Part shown: positions 24,304 to 35,900 of the stretch, piece by piece | How positions within the stretch are numbered: the stretch's first letter is position 1 | Layout: the number at the start of each line of letters is the position of its first letter | Origin: Klebsormidium nitens | Taxonomy: Eukaryota; Streptophyta; Klebsormidiophyceae; Klebsormidiales; Klebsormidiaceae | Direction of reading: 5' to 3' | Assembly (NCBI GenBank): GCA_000708835.1 | Contig: DF237224.1 | Span: 50,493-114,492, forward strand | DNA length: 64,000 bases | Notes under the pieces: model-generated | What the model was told of the DNA's origin: nothing | The model's input: only the letters and a program-made list of their open reading frames with translations | The model's database searches: none | Position numbers and translations under genes: made by a program

Positions 24304-27300
24304 TCAAAGTACAGCAACTTGTGGGCACTGTTTGGCAAGAACAGACGATGCTTTTGCAGTTGGGCATATTGATAAGCAGCCGACTTTGAGCGCTTCATCT
24401 ACCTCTCGTGATGGGGGCTCGACGCCAAAGTTGAATTGACAGCTGTAGTCCTCGTAGTTAGGCTCCATCGTAAGAGGGATGCCCATGTCGTTCTTCATGA
24501 AAGCCTGCAGAGAAAGCCAACTATGCGCGCCTGGAAATGACCTTCACTCCCAATGCGCGGCAGCGAAGTACAATCTCTTGAACAGTACCGACGTCTCTGC
24601 TGGAATATATCAACGGCCAGCAGCACCTCCTGTACCAGGAGGGCAGCCATCAAGAGTTTCGAGCCAGCAACCAACCAATCCGCTCACTTACTTCAACTAA
24701 CCGAGACAGAGACGTCAATGACCCATTGAAACCGACACTCACACTGATGAATCTTCCGTGCATTTAGGCACAGACATGAGCACGCACCAAAACGTTCGCA
24801 GTGATCACAAAGGCAAAGATCACCAGCCAAAAAACGAATGAAGAAAATGCGACTTACTTGAGTGGGCATCTTGCACGTATGCACGCAGATCCCCGCGCAT
24901 CCGCTCTCCTCTAAATACTTGCACTTCTCGACGAGGACGCCGCTCCACTGAGTGGTGCCGTCCGCGAGTTGCACGTCGTTCAGTTGACACCGACCCATGA
25001 GCCACTGGCACGACCACTGCGTGACCCAGGCTGCGACAGAGAGTGGTGGTGTCAAAAAACGCAGCGCTAGAGTATTCTGCGGTTTTGAGGGTAGAACAGC
25101 ACAACAGGTTTAACGGCGTGCAATTGTTTTCCGTATCTACTTCTCGCTTTCGATCGTCTTCCTCTTTCTGTGCTTCCCGTTTCGTAGTTGGAATAACGCT
25201 GTTTCCTTCATTTCCGGTTTATTCTTGCCTTTTCACGACTGCCCTTCTGTCCAACAATCCAACGGGTGCGAGCATGTCTTTTCTGCGGGCCGAGCATTTC
25301 GGATCCATCTTAACTGTAACTTTCTTGGAGAAGGTCATTTCTCAACCACAATCTAGCACAAAGGCGTCTTTCCGGGCTCTCTTCAGCCGGTTGCGGGCTG
25401 ACGCACTCACCAGTCAGCACCGCTGCAGGCCGGCCGTCTCCCAACGGTGTGATGATCTTTCGAAAGGCGGGAAGAAGAAAAGGGGGAAACAGGGACTGCA
25501 GTATTCGCACCTGCGTTTGGAGACGGATGGCGGACCTTGATTGACAAGAGCAGGCAAATGTTGACATGATTGGAGGGATCCCTTCAAGGTACTCTCCATT
25601 GAGACTTTCACATTAGTGGCCGGGAAACGTGGGAGACGTGGGGAAAACGTCTGGGACTCGCCCGCTTAGCGCCTTTGATTCGTTCTTGTCCGGCCTCCGG
25701 ACTGCCTTTCAGACCTGGGGGAGATATGCGGCATGACTTTGAGTACGACTAGCATTTGTCCTTAGGCCGATAGGAGAGGCGGAGAAGAAGACTTACGTAC
25801 TTTCAAGAAACAGAGAAATAGGCAGTCTGATACGTAAGTAATTGCTGAAGATACGAACACAGCATTGAAATGAAAATTCAAACGGAGAAGTTCCCCACCA
25901 TCGAATTTAAGTTTAGTTCACTCAAACCAGAACTTTGTACTTTGTACTTTGATGAAAAGATGCGTGAATCGAACCGACACCCGAAAGACACTTGGGATGG
26001 CGGACCTTAAGTGACTTGATAGTTGATAGTTGAAGCCAAGAAGGAAAGTTTGAAAATTTTCTTGAAGGAATGAATTACAGTATTAAAAAGGCCTTAACCA
26101 GTGAGTTCAGGTCGATGAAGAACGTCAAAACAAACAAATTTTGTTGTCCGCAGCGCTTAGCGGTAAAAGGTTTTGTCGGTACAGTGAGTAGCTTACTGCG
26201 GCATCTTCTGTTTCCTCGCGGGACTTGTGCCTGGCCACAAGCTTGCGAGCCACCTCGATGAGACCATCATATCCTGGGGCGGGGGAGTCCCAGCCAGCCT
26301 CCTGCGGATTAGGGCGGCTTAATCATCTGTTGGGACATCTTGCAAACCACATGGGAAAGGGCAGATCTGACGGCATATTGCCTCAGAAAGCAAGTCTATA
26401 CTGATTAGATGTTGGCACATGAGAAAGAAGTAGCTACACCCTCGTGTGCCGACCCTGCAGGCAACCTTAAGTTGTGCCCGTTTTGAACCAGTGGTTGAAA
26501 CGCCGCCCTCAATAAATTTTGAAAGCTAAGGACTTAACCAACACTCTTGTTTCGATGAAAAACAATGTTGGACTACTGAAACTGCAGGTTGGAAAGCAAC
26601 TTGGAACTAGAGCAGATCTCATGGGGCATCAAAGGATTAAGAGAGTTCATGTTCTATACCAAGTTCAAAACCTGAAAACGGGAGAAAGTCTGCCCCTCAC
26701 CCTGACCATGGCCCTCCTAAAGGCTTTGAAGAAAAGCACATCCATTGGCCCATCCTTGTACGGCTCAGGTGTGGCCTTTACACCATCTTTTCCTTCAACC
26801 TGCCAAGAGATGCGTGCATATGTTAGTCAAATGGAATTCAAACTCGGTGTTCAGTTTTTTAGGAGCCATGAGTGGCCCAGAAGACAAGGTGCAGATGTGG
26901 CCCCAGAATGCTGCAGCAACCTCTGAGGGGAAGAAAAGTTGTTTGGTTTGCTTGCAGCTGAGATAACTGATGGTTGGTTTGGTTACTTTTGAAAGCTCCT
27001 TGTTTTTGAAATGTTTTTAGGCTTTTTCAAGGGCAGTCACTGAGTGCTGCCAGGAACAACTTCCTTTCAAGCTGCCATCACCCTCAAGTTCAGATTCAAT
27101 CAAGCTGATGCGATACTTTTGATAATCATAACTAATTGAGCAACATGGATGGAACCACTGCCTTTGACGAACCACCACAATGAGGGCTGGGGGGTGGATT
27201 ACAAAGATAACCACTGAATATGTCTCGCAACGAGGCAGATGGGGCTTCCGACAGTCTGCTAAATCCCAATATATCTTGAAAATCGTGATACCTGGACTGC

Positions 27301-27669
27301 AAGAATGCTCACACTTTCTGAGACTACAGTAGACTCCTGGCCGGAAGCACTGGCACTGTAGTGGGAGTCTCTTTGATGTTCCCTCCGCTGACAAGTTTGC
27401 CAGCTCAACGGCACGGATGGCTGGCCCCACGCCACCTTCCGTGAGCCTTGCACCCTTTCTGAAGTCTTCAGGAAGCGTGCACCTCTATTTGCAGCTTGAA
27501 GTGAAGGACAACATCTAACAGACGCTCCTTTCCTTCGCAGGCCGCTGCGTGTTGGCAAACTTGGACAAACGAGCGCCTTGCATGACCATTCTGCGGGTGT
27601 GGAGTGGTGGCAAAGCAATTGGGAGCCAAAAGAGAGGCTCTCTTTTGATAGGACCGCAGGTAGGGTCAT
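24304..27669 (-). CDS. D27-like: DWARF27-like beta-carotene isomerase (DUF4033)
   Basis: Exons in transcript order: 27669-27292, 26799-26701, 26301-26197, 25510-25411, 25030-24858, 24504-24304; 351 residues, phases consistent throughout. Residues 1-126 are Ser/Arg-rich, like a chloroplast transit peptide (MTLPAVLSKESL). The D27 domain follows: EPYKDGPMDVLFFKAF, APGYDGLIEVARKL, SLFPPFLLPAF, SCQWLMGRC, then the diagnostic VEKCKYLEESGCAGIC and HTCKMPTQ (about 261-285), MGIPLTMEPNYEDYSCQF and CLSICPTA near the end. Cysteines and histidine in this block fit the iron-binding character of the family. In land plants D27 isomerises all-trans to 9-cis beta-carotene, the first step to carlactone/strigolactone. 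D27LIKE paralogues exist, so the exact reaction here is not settled. First ATG of the frame used. Head to head with a CBM20 plastid gene. Confidence 0.92.
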
Positions 27670-28080
27670 GTCTGAAGGGAAAGTGTTGTGGTGGCGCCAC
27701 AAATCAAATGCTGAAGAAATAGAATTTGTGCATTTGATTCTGAACGGTGAACCTTCCGTGAACAGGTGAACCGTGAAGGCGGAAGCCAGAAGTTGCAGTC
27801 ATGAAATTGCAAAAAACCCTAATAATGAATACGAAACCCAGGCCAAGAGAATTGTGACATTGAGAGTCCTGCAATGCTGGCAATGGCGCTTATTGTTTGA
27901 TGAAGGAAATCTGAGGGAATTTTCATTGAGCTTTCTTACCTTTTCTAGGGTAGAGAAGCAACGCAAAGGTGCTAACAATCTAGCAATGCTGCACTGTCAT
28001 TATTCTGGTTCATGTAGTTGACGAGCGGGCGAAGTGCCTGCATTTTAAGCCCAGAATAAAGGTTTCTGTGTCTCTTGAGA
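27670..28080. promoter_or_regulatory. Divergent promoter, D27-like / CBM20
   Basis: Only 411 bases separate the two start codons, so both leaders and promoters must overlap or be shared. No TATA box or named element was identified. Both products carry transit-like N-termini, so plastid co-expression is a reasonable inference. Confidence 0.55.
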
Positions 28081-31000
28081 ATGCAAAGTGTAGGTGCCCC
28101 TATCGGGGCTTCACAACTGCTTCTCCCTGCAGCTTTCGAGAAAATCTGCAATAAACAGCAGATCAGTAAGCCAAGCACGTTGAGGTGTTGCAATGCAGGA
28201 AGATGGGACGAGCTTGCGCTCGCCGCTAGGTGTAGCAGCCGAAAAATCCAGCAAAAGTTGTCTCTAGATGTAGCTAAAACTGGAGCAAGGAAAGGCAGAA
28301 GGAGCTTGAGAGCGAGGGCAGAGGTAGGTTGAGCAGATCTGTGTCTGATCGGTCCCAGTTTGTCAGGGTTGATCTAGTTACTCTAGATCATAGTACATGT
28401 CGGATCTCTGAAGTTTCGTGGATAACAGACATCGCTGACTGCACTTCTTTCATCGCCACAGGTCTTCCCCCAAAAAAGGTCGTGCTTGATGCTTGGTTTA
28501 GTTGGAAGCGACTTACATTGTATCCAAATTTTAGAGGAACTTGCACTCCACTACTAAAGTCGATGCCCACACCTGTGCAGACTGCAAAAACCAGTGTTGC
28601 TAAAACCGGTGCGGCGACAGACACAGGTGAGATGACACTTCTCATCTTGATTATAGATTCAATAGATCTCGAAACTTGTAGGCTGGAAGTTTTACTGGTC
28701 ACTTGGGTTTCTTTCTTGCTAGTTCCTCAAAGGAGCCCACATTTAACTGATATACCTTGCAAAGTAGGAACCACATCGAGAGAGATCTCAACATACATGA
28801 TCGGGCTGCAACTTTGATCCAAAAGATCCTCCTGTCCACGCCACTGCTGTTAGCTTGTGCGCCATCATCAAGTTTTTCCTTGTCGAACTCCCGTATTCCT
28901 CCAGCTGATTGGTGATCATCGGTGAGCTATTTACGCCACATTCACATGCTACTGCTGTTGGGCCAGAACATGGGAGTCTTCTTGCATTCGACTGACATTC
29001 TCTACCATCATATTCTTGTCTAATGCTAGATCAGAGTCAATCAACAAGGTATTGCTCATCTTTGCAGCCCCAGTGACCATCTCCCTGCAAAAGGAAGCAG
29101 AATTCGGGTTCATGCATGCTGTCGTTGGAGGCGGGGCAGCGCTTGGGAACTGGAATCCCGCACAGGCGGCGGTCCTCGATTGGTCAGAGGGGCACGTCTG
29201 GTCCAAAACCCTGGTAGGCAGACACTGACCGACATGAAAAACAGACCTCTCCCACTAATCCATTCCGCCCCAAAGATGCACATGCTGCTGACTTTTTAAG
29301 AAACAAGAAACATTCCTGTAGCTGATGCCTCATTTTATTGCGAGAACCCGAGGGTCTGCTTATGTGATATCTGTCACTCGCTGCCTGCTTGAGGGGCAAG
29401 GAGGAGCTTGATGCTGAGACCACTGTTGTAGACCAACGAATTTCGTTGTTGTAGACCAACGAATTTCGTTTGACGTTTTCGAAGGGGCATTTGTACCGAC
29501 AGTCCAGGTACGGGCGCTATCATTGATTTGGAGTAAAAGAACGAGCAAGAGCTGAGGGTCAGAACCATACTTTTCAACTTTGGCTTCGTTTGGCTAGCAT
29601 CAAATGAATGAAAGGCGCTGGTATAGGACCGGGGGGGGCACCAAGTGCACTAAAGCGGATCCAAACAAGAACAATAAAAAGACAAGCAAACATCATCCTG
29701 CTCCATGGTTCCGCGTGCAGGATCTTCCCGCCAACGCCGCAATCGAGTACAAGTTCATCCTGGTCAATAACAACATGGAGGTGGTCGAGTGGCAACCGGG
29801 CGAGAACCGCAGCCTCACCACATCAGCAGGCGCCAGTGCCGTTCAAGGGCGTTGGGACGAACCCCTCACCGGCGAGTCTGAAGATTCCTCAATGGACGCG
29901 CTGATGTCAGATGGTGACGTCAGCAACGAAGGGATGGCAGACGGGGGTGCCGGGGCTGTTCAAGACAAGTCCGACCAGGCTTCGGGGGGGGGTGACGTCA
30001 ATGCTGATGCGAAAGCGGAGCCGTCTGCTGAGGTACGCAAACCCGGCCTGCAAAGGAGAACACCTGTAATGTGAAGTTAAATGGAAGAGACATGCAATTC
30101 GAGACAACCTAGAAGTTGATGTGATGAGCGGGACAGAGCGCCCAAAGGGTAAGAGAGCTTCGCTGTTGCTTTGTTGATGTGGAAGTGAGAACTCAGGAAC
30201 TTTTGTCCACGAAGCGAGTACGATCTCATTTGAAGCGTTCGACAAATGTACGTCACAAAGCGAAAGGTTCATTCTCGGGAAACGGATACCTCTGGTCGCC
30301 TGACATTGGGATTGAGCGGAGTGGGTCAAAGCTTTGCAAAGCAGACTTTTGGCTATACGAGACCTACATCAAGACTGGGAAACGGTAGCTCGTCAGAAGG
30401 TTTCCCGAAATCCGTCCCGACAACCGTTCCCCGAAGTCTCTTCAGAAACCACCTCCAAAACCAGTATCCAAGTCCTGGTCTTTGAACCCCGCTTTACATC
30501 CCCTACTCTTCCTCCTAACCCTCATCAATCAATTTCCAAACATGTCTCTACCCTCATTTTCATTTTGTTTTTTTCCCAACACGTCTCTACCCGTTCTCAT
30601 CTGTTCCAAGATTCGTTCCTCTCACGCTGACGTCATACTCGACAGGGCTCTCTCGCCGAAGCTGACGTTGCCCCTGCACCCACCCCTGCCATCGAAGCAG
30701 CCGCCAATGCCGCTGCTGACGTCAGCCCTCCTTCTACTCCCTCCAAATCGTCTACCCCTCCTCCGGTTCAGGAAACGTCTTCGGGAGGGGGCGGCAACGG
30801 TCTGGCTATAGCGGGGGCTTCCGCGCTCGTGATTTTGGCCCTTTCGGCAGCGGTCGTAACCACACACGACTCCGCGCCGCTCATACAGAAGGGTGACATC
30901 AAAGGGGCGGTTAGCGGTGCGGTAAACCGGGTTAAGTCCGGGGGCCTGTCCGAAGTCGCTGACTCCGTTGGGCAACACCTGAGCTCGGTTTCCGAAAAGT

Positions 31001-31170
31001 CCGGTGAGGGGTTAGGGGCGCTCAGCGGGCATTTGGAGGGGCTAACTAAAGCAACCGGCGAGGGTTTGGGGGGTTTAACCAAGGCCGCAGGTGATGGGTT
31101 AGGGGGTTTGTCAAAGGTAACCGGAGACCACATTGAGAATCTGACGAAGGCTGGAAGGGGGCGACGTTGA
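28081..31170 (+). CDS. CBM20 starch-binding protein with C-terminal membrane anchor
   Basis: Exons 28081-28323, 28581-28626, 29068-29213, 29721-30032 and 30646-31170 join in phase to 423 residues. Residues 1-81 look like a chloroplast transit peptide. The CBM20 domain covers about 97-190: VTISLQKEAEFGF, GGAALGNWNPAQAAVLDW, EGHVWSKTL, DLPANAAIEYKFILVNN, VVEWQPGENRSL. GNWNP and the W..G..W pattern are typical of starch-binding domains. An acidic/Ala-Pro-Thr linker (about 190-300) precedes one hydrophobic segment (GLAIAGASALVILALSAAVV, about 301-320). The tail after it has 11-residue repeats (GEGLGGLTKAA, GDGLGGLSKVT) predicted to be an amphipathic LEA-like helix. No catalytic domain is present, so it probably tethers or recruits starch at a membrane; this is inference. 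The 46-base second exon was placed by phase. Confidence 0.88.
29425..29470 (+). repeat. Perfect 23-bp tandem duplication in an intron
   Basis: The 23-base unit beginning gttgtagaccaacg occurs twice back to back (29425-29447 and 29448-29470) in the third intron of the CBM20 gene. It is identical in both copies, so the duplication is recent. Confidence 0.9.
31010..31150 (+). repeat. 33-bp coding repeat, LEA-like 11-mers
   Basis: The 3' end of the CBM20 coding sequence repeats an 11-residue pattern of GEGLG-x-L-(T/S)-K-A/V-(A/T) at least three times. The DNA repeats ggggtttaaccaa-type blocks at 33-base spacing. This kind of 11-mer often forms an amphipathic helix that lies on membranes. Confidence 0.7.
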
Positions 31171-32969
31171 GCTGGTACGGCGTTCTTTTCTTACATGCAC
31201 AAATTCTTCGTTCTTCAAAACTACTCATTTCAATGCACGTTGGTTGTTGGAAGGGGAGAGCACAGCTTTGAAGTTGACTTTCATTAGGCAGAATCAGCGC
31301 CCACTTCCGTGTTTGCTGTCGATAATGCTTGTACGATTTTCTTCTTCTTTCCTTTCTGTTTTTTAGAAGAAGGTATGAGAAATCATGGCCGCATGGTTTT
31401 GACCGCAAGCATGGAACTGCCATCACTCTTGGTGCTTTTCTGAGCAGGTGAAAGATGTGGGAGATAGTCATCACTCGGATGTCAACATCGGGTCCATCCT
31501 CATCTTGCAGGTCGACTCCTCGATCTTGCGTTGCAGCAATCGTCAGAGTCGCTTCTGCCTCAATCCGAACAGGTCTTGTGGAGTCCCTCGTATTGCTGGA
31601 ACCTGTTCATAGAAACAACTGCTCCCCGACATAAGTTCTGCCTAGCTAGGCTCCTGGCAAGGAGGAGATACTCAAACCATTGCGATAGACCTGCCGGGCT
31701 CGCTCGTGCTATGTCTGACGAGGGGCAACGCTTGTATCTTACGCTGGCTAACCACAGTAGCAGTCAATCTAGCCCAGTTGGTAGGTAGTCTGCGGCGCGC
31801 AGTCTCCTGGCATTTAAGCCAGGAAAATTCGTGTTTGACCCGCTCGAGAAGCAAATGCTGTCATCCTAGCTTACAATCATGCAAGCAAGCACGAGCCCTT
31901 GCCCGACATGCCAGCTGAGTTAGTGCCGCCGAGATTGCTACGAGTTGCATTTAACCACCGTGAATTCATGTCAAACATGGCGGGAAACCGTCTGCAGAGT
32001 CATGTTATGCCGTGCATGCATGTGCAGCCATGGCCACGCCGCCGGCACCTCGAGCCGGACGTACGCGTACACTCTTACGGTATACACTTGAATCTTAATG
32101 GACGGCCATGTAACATCCATGGTGCGCGGGGCACAATTCAACCTGAAGTCGATTAATATAACACATGGCTGGCACATGTTCAGACCGCCATTCAACGTTT
32201 TGAAGCATGACGGTGGCCCGTTCGATCTGAGATCAAATGGGTGCGACGCATATATATCGACAGTGACCCGCAGCGGCAGCACTGAGTCAACTACGACGGT
32301 GCGCAACTAGTTTGCTGACGCTTTTTTCTTGATCTCATTCGCTAAGTTCGATCGATCACTGGAACCGAGTATATGGGACCGGGACGCCAGTCCTCGGCTT
32401 TCCTCGACCGATGCGATGAGTTGTTCCATCTGCTCGTCCGGCCTCTCCTTGATTGCGGGCCGCCAGTATAGTACCAAGTCTCATGGGTGCGCGCACTCTT
32501 AGTAGGTTGACTTCCAGCCTGAGCTAGCTATATAGGTGGGAGTCCGCGACGAATATCCAAACCGTACCCCATCCAATGCAATATCGAATATGGCCCTTGC
32601 GGATCCGACGATGCGCAACTTAAGCAAGGAAATCTATAATTTGCAATACTATCGCCTGAGGCGATCACTTCGAGAAAGGCGTTCAACCAACAAACCCAAT
32701 CTCTTTCTCGCACGGTCATAGGCAACTTCATTCAGACCGTTTCAAAACTATCCTTTGCCAAGCTGGCTGCCACAGCTTACTGGTATGATCGCTAATAAGG
32801 GCACTTCATTGCCAGGTAACATGATTGCGACCACGATGCAGTTTCACACGTTTTGGAGATTCGAAGGGGCATCTTGAGGACCAGAACCGGTCAATACTGA
32901 GTTGCGAGCTTAAGATTGTAGTCCCAACCGCTTTTGAGGAACACACGATGTGACCAACATTGAGAAAAA
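31171..32969. other. Convergent 3'-3' spacer with palindrome-rich island
   Basis: No gene recognised between the CBM20 stop and the SLC33 stop. Sequence up to about 31630 looks like ordinary 3' UTR. From about 31880 to 32560 it becomes rich in self-complementary words (gcatgcatgtgca, ggtatacc-like, ccatgg, acgtacgcgtac, tatata, cgatcgatc). Confidence 0.6.
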
Positions 32970-35900
32970 TCACGATACCCTCCAAACGTCCGCTTTTGCC
33001 TCTTCCAAGTCTCGTAATCGTTTCCGGAAGTATAACCCGACTACAACCCCCACCGATATCAACTGCAGAGGGTGAAGTCAAGAAAAGCGTTTAACTCGAG
33101 GCATCAAGTGCTCCGATAGCAAGGGCACAACTGCGGACGAACGCAATGCTTCACAGAACAGGGAAGGCAGGAACGAAATACTAGCAGCCCTTGCCGAAGC
33201 GTTCGGCAAACAGCGCATCAGTTGCCAGACGGGGTTTGCGCGGCACTTACCCCTAACGAGAGCGGGTAGAACCCGTCGACAAACTTTACGCACGTGCCCC
33301 CTGCTTCGACGCAAGTATTTTGAATCCCACTTTCCGGCTTCGATGGACAAGACAGGGGCACTCCAAGCTCAGCCGCTCGCGCTGGATCTGCAGATTCAAG
33401 TGAATTTAGGCACAAAGCTGGTTCACGCCTGGACATATCCCCCTCGTTACGTCTGGAATAGAAGACTTCAGCGACGTATTTCCAAAAACCCTTGCGGAAA
33501 CCTTTTTGGACAGCAACCTGTGGTAGCCTTGAAAACACTTACAAACGAAGAAAGTACTCCTTCGAGATCTTCAACCTTTCATGCTCGCCTTGAGGCTTTG
33601 ATTCCCACGCCTAGAAGGTCTCGTGATCTTAATCATTCTTAAATCGGGCGTGCATGAACAAAGCCGATCGAACGGTGCCAAGACCCTCACAAAACTGCCG
33701 TCCGGAATCGACACCGTTCATTGTATGACGCCATCGAAGATAGCGGCTGACGTCAGGCAAACCCCGACGCCCACTTTAAGCTCACCTGCGCCCCGACAGC
33801 TTTGGACTGTCAACCAGTCAATCAACACGAAGATGAAGAAGCGGGGCCACGCAGACCCCAGGTTGGCAATGGTGTTGAGTAGTGTCAAGTAGGTACCTGC
33901 AGTAACATATAACAGGAGTTGACACCAGCTTTCAAGAACAGCCCTTGAGCGAGTGGAGCAGATGCGAGAGCCTCACAATTGGGCCTTCTGCCAGCTCTCG
34001 GTGAACGGAGTCTTCACTTCTTAGAAACTAGAACCGAGCTCTAGTTTATACTAAAAGCAGGAAAAACTGCGGGCCGTTACACCTGTTTTTTGATGAATTC
34101 GGGTCTTAAAGAGGTTCTCCTCGGTTTACGAAGACGTCCTTACCTCCCATGGACGAATCGCTTATGCGTGCAAAGAAGGTACCCTGCACGAGCAGAGGAC
34201 TGGTCAGAATAGAGCCGCCGCCGGAGAGCAGCGCTAGAATCTGCTGAAGTGGGTGCAACATAGTCAACTGGCTTTTCCGGGTGTCCACACAATTTAGGCG
34301 ACAGAGTTTCTTGCCCGGCGACTTTCCATCAGAGCTGAGGAACGCTGCCCATCCAGATCTGAGCGACAACCCCTGACACTGGTGGGCATCTGGTGTTAGC
34401 GTTGCCGAGACGAGGAGCAGTTGCTGACTTTAGATCAATCACAAGACGAAAGAATTGGAATTTAGAACGGACGAACAGGAGCAAAACGATCTGGCATTCC
34501 ACTTTGGTTGGAAAGGTTTGAAGTAAACCAGAACGGAAACGACGGAGGAAACACTTCCGATGTACGGCAGTAACGCACGCGGCCTGACTCCTAGTGAGTG
34601 GCAAAAGAAAGGATATAGAGAACGTGCCGGAAGATCTTCGAAAGTAGCGTCAAGAGTTACGCTAGAAACCAAGGAAAGCAGAAGAGGGACAGAAGAAAAG
34701 CGTCCGGCAACTCACTTGGGACACAAACATGAGCGTTGACGCGAACGACGTCGCGACACCCGCACAGATGACCGCGAAATACGCAAGCGGGTTGCTCTGC
34801 AAAGTGGCCCCCGTTGGAAACAGCGCGACGAGGCACGTGCTGAGGAGCGCCATCGTGAGCCGCAGAGCGTAGCCCAGAAGCCAGGGGCTAAAAGCGCGTC
34901 CGCGGGTTGCCCAACGCCCGGCGAAGACGGCGAAGAAGAGCTCGAGGGGAAACTCGATCAAGACGATGAGCGATATCGTTTCCTGCAGAAAGTGAAAGGG
35001 GGGATTCAGAGTTTTTTAAAGTTTGTGGAAATTCAGGGCTGAAGTCTGCTTGAGAGCTTGCGGAGTTGGGACAAAGAAGGACGGAAGGCGCGGCCGCGGG
35101 TCGCCCAGCGCCTGGCGAAGACGGCGAGGAAGAGCGCGAGGGGGAACTCGATGAGGAGAATCAGAAAGATGGTTTTTGGTGAAGAGGGGGGGACCAAGAT
35201 TCTTGAACTGTGGAGGATACGTCATTCAGAAAGCAAAAAACGTGTTGCGAACTGCCAAATGGAGGTTTGAAGGCGCGGCCACGCGTCGCCCACCGCCCAG
35301 CAAAGGTTGCGGAGAAGAGCTCGATGGAAAAGTCGATGAGAACGATCCGCGAAATGCTTCTTGCCGCGAACAACGGGGGGAAAAGGTTCCTGAATTAATC
35401 CAAATGCTCTGCACCATCACCCACCCTAAACCCTCGAGTTCACCCTTGCTTTCAGTACCTAGTAGCGTAGTTACTCGTAACAGCGGGTTCGGCTGTGCAC
35501 TACCGGTATCAGGACATGCCCGTGTGTCAGGTCATCGTGAGTACACTGCCCGGGGGACTCAACTGATGCTGCCAGATACGACCATCGAACTGATCCTGTG
35601 GAACCTGCTCACACTGTTGAGGTCGTCGACCCGTCCCCGGGCACTTTCCTTAGTCACCATGAGGATGAGAGAACTGCGTAACGCACCCGCGTGACGCCTT
35701 TCTCCATCAGCTTGAACACGCCCACCGCCTCCGATGTCACCGCGCCTAGTTTGCACAACAGCAGCACCGCGGCCAACTGCTGGACGCTCGATAGGCTGCC
35801 AACGGCCCAGAGCCGTCGATACATCCCAACCACGTTTGCAATTGCGCGAGACGGAGACGGTTTCCGCATTTTGGAGGGGGAGGGGAGGCCGGCTGCGCTG

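Noticed and set aside
28329-28817. 162-codon plus-strand frame
   Set aside because: Only the part from 28581 to 28626 joins in phase to both neighbouring CBM20 exons; the rest reads as intron.
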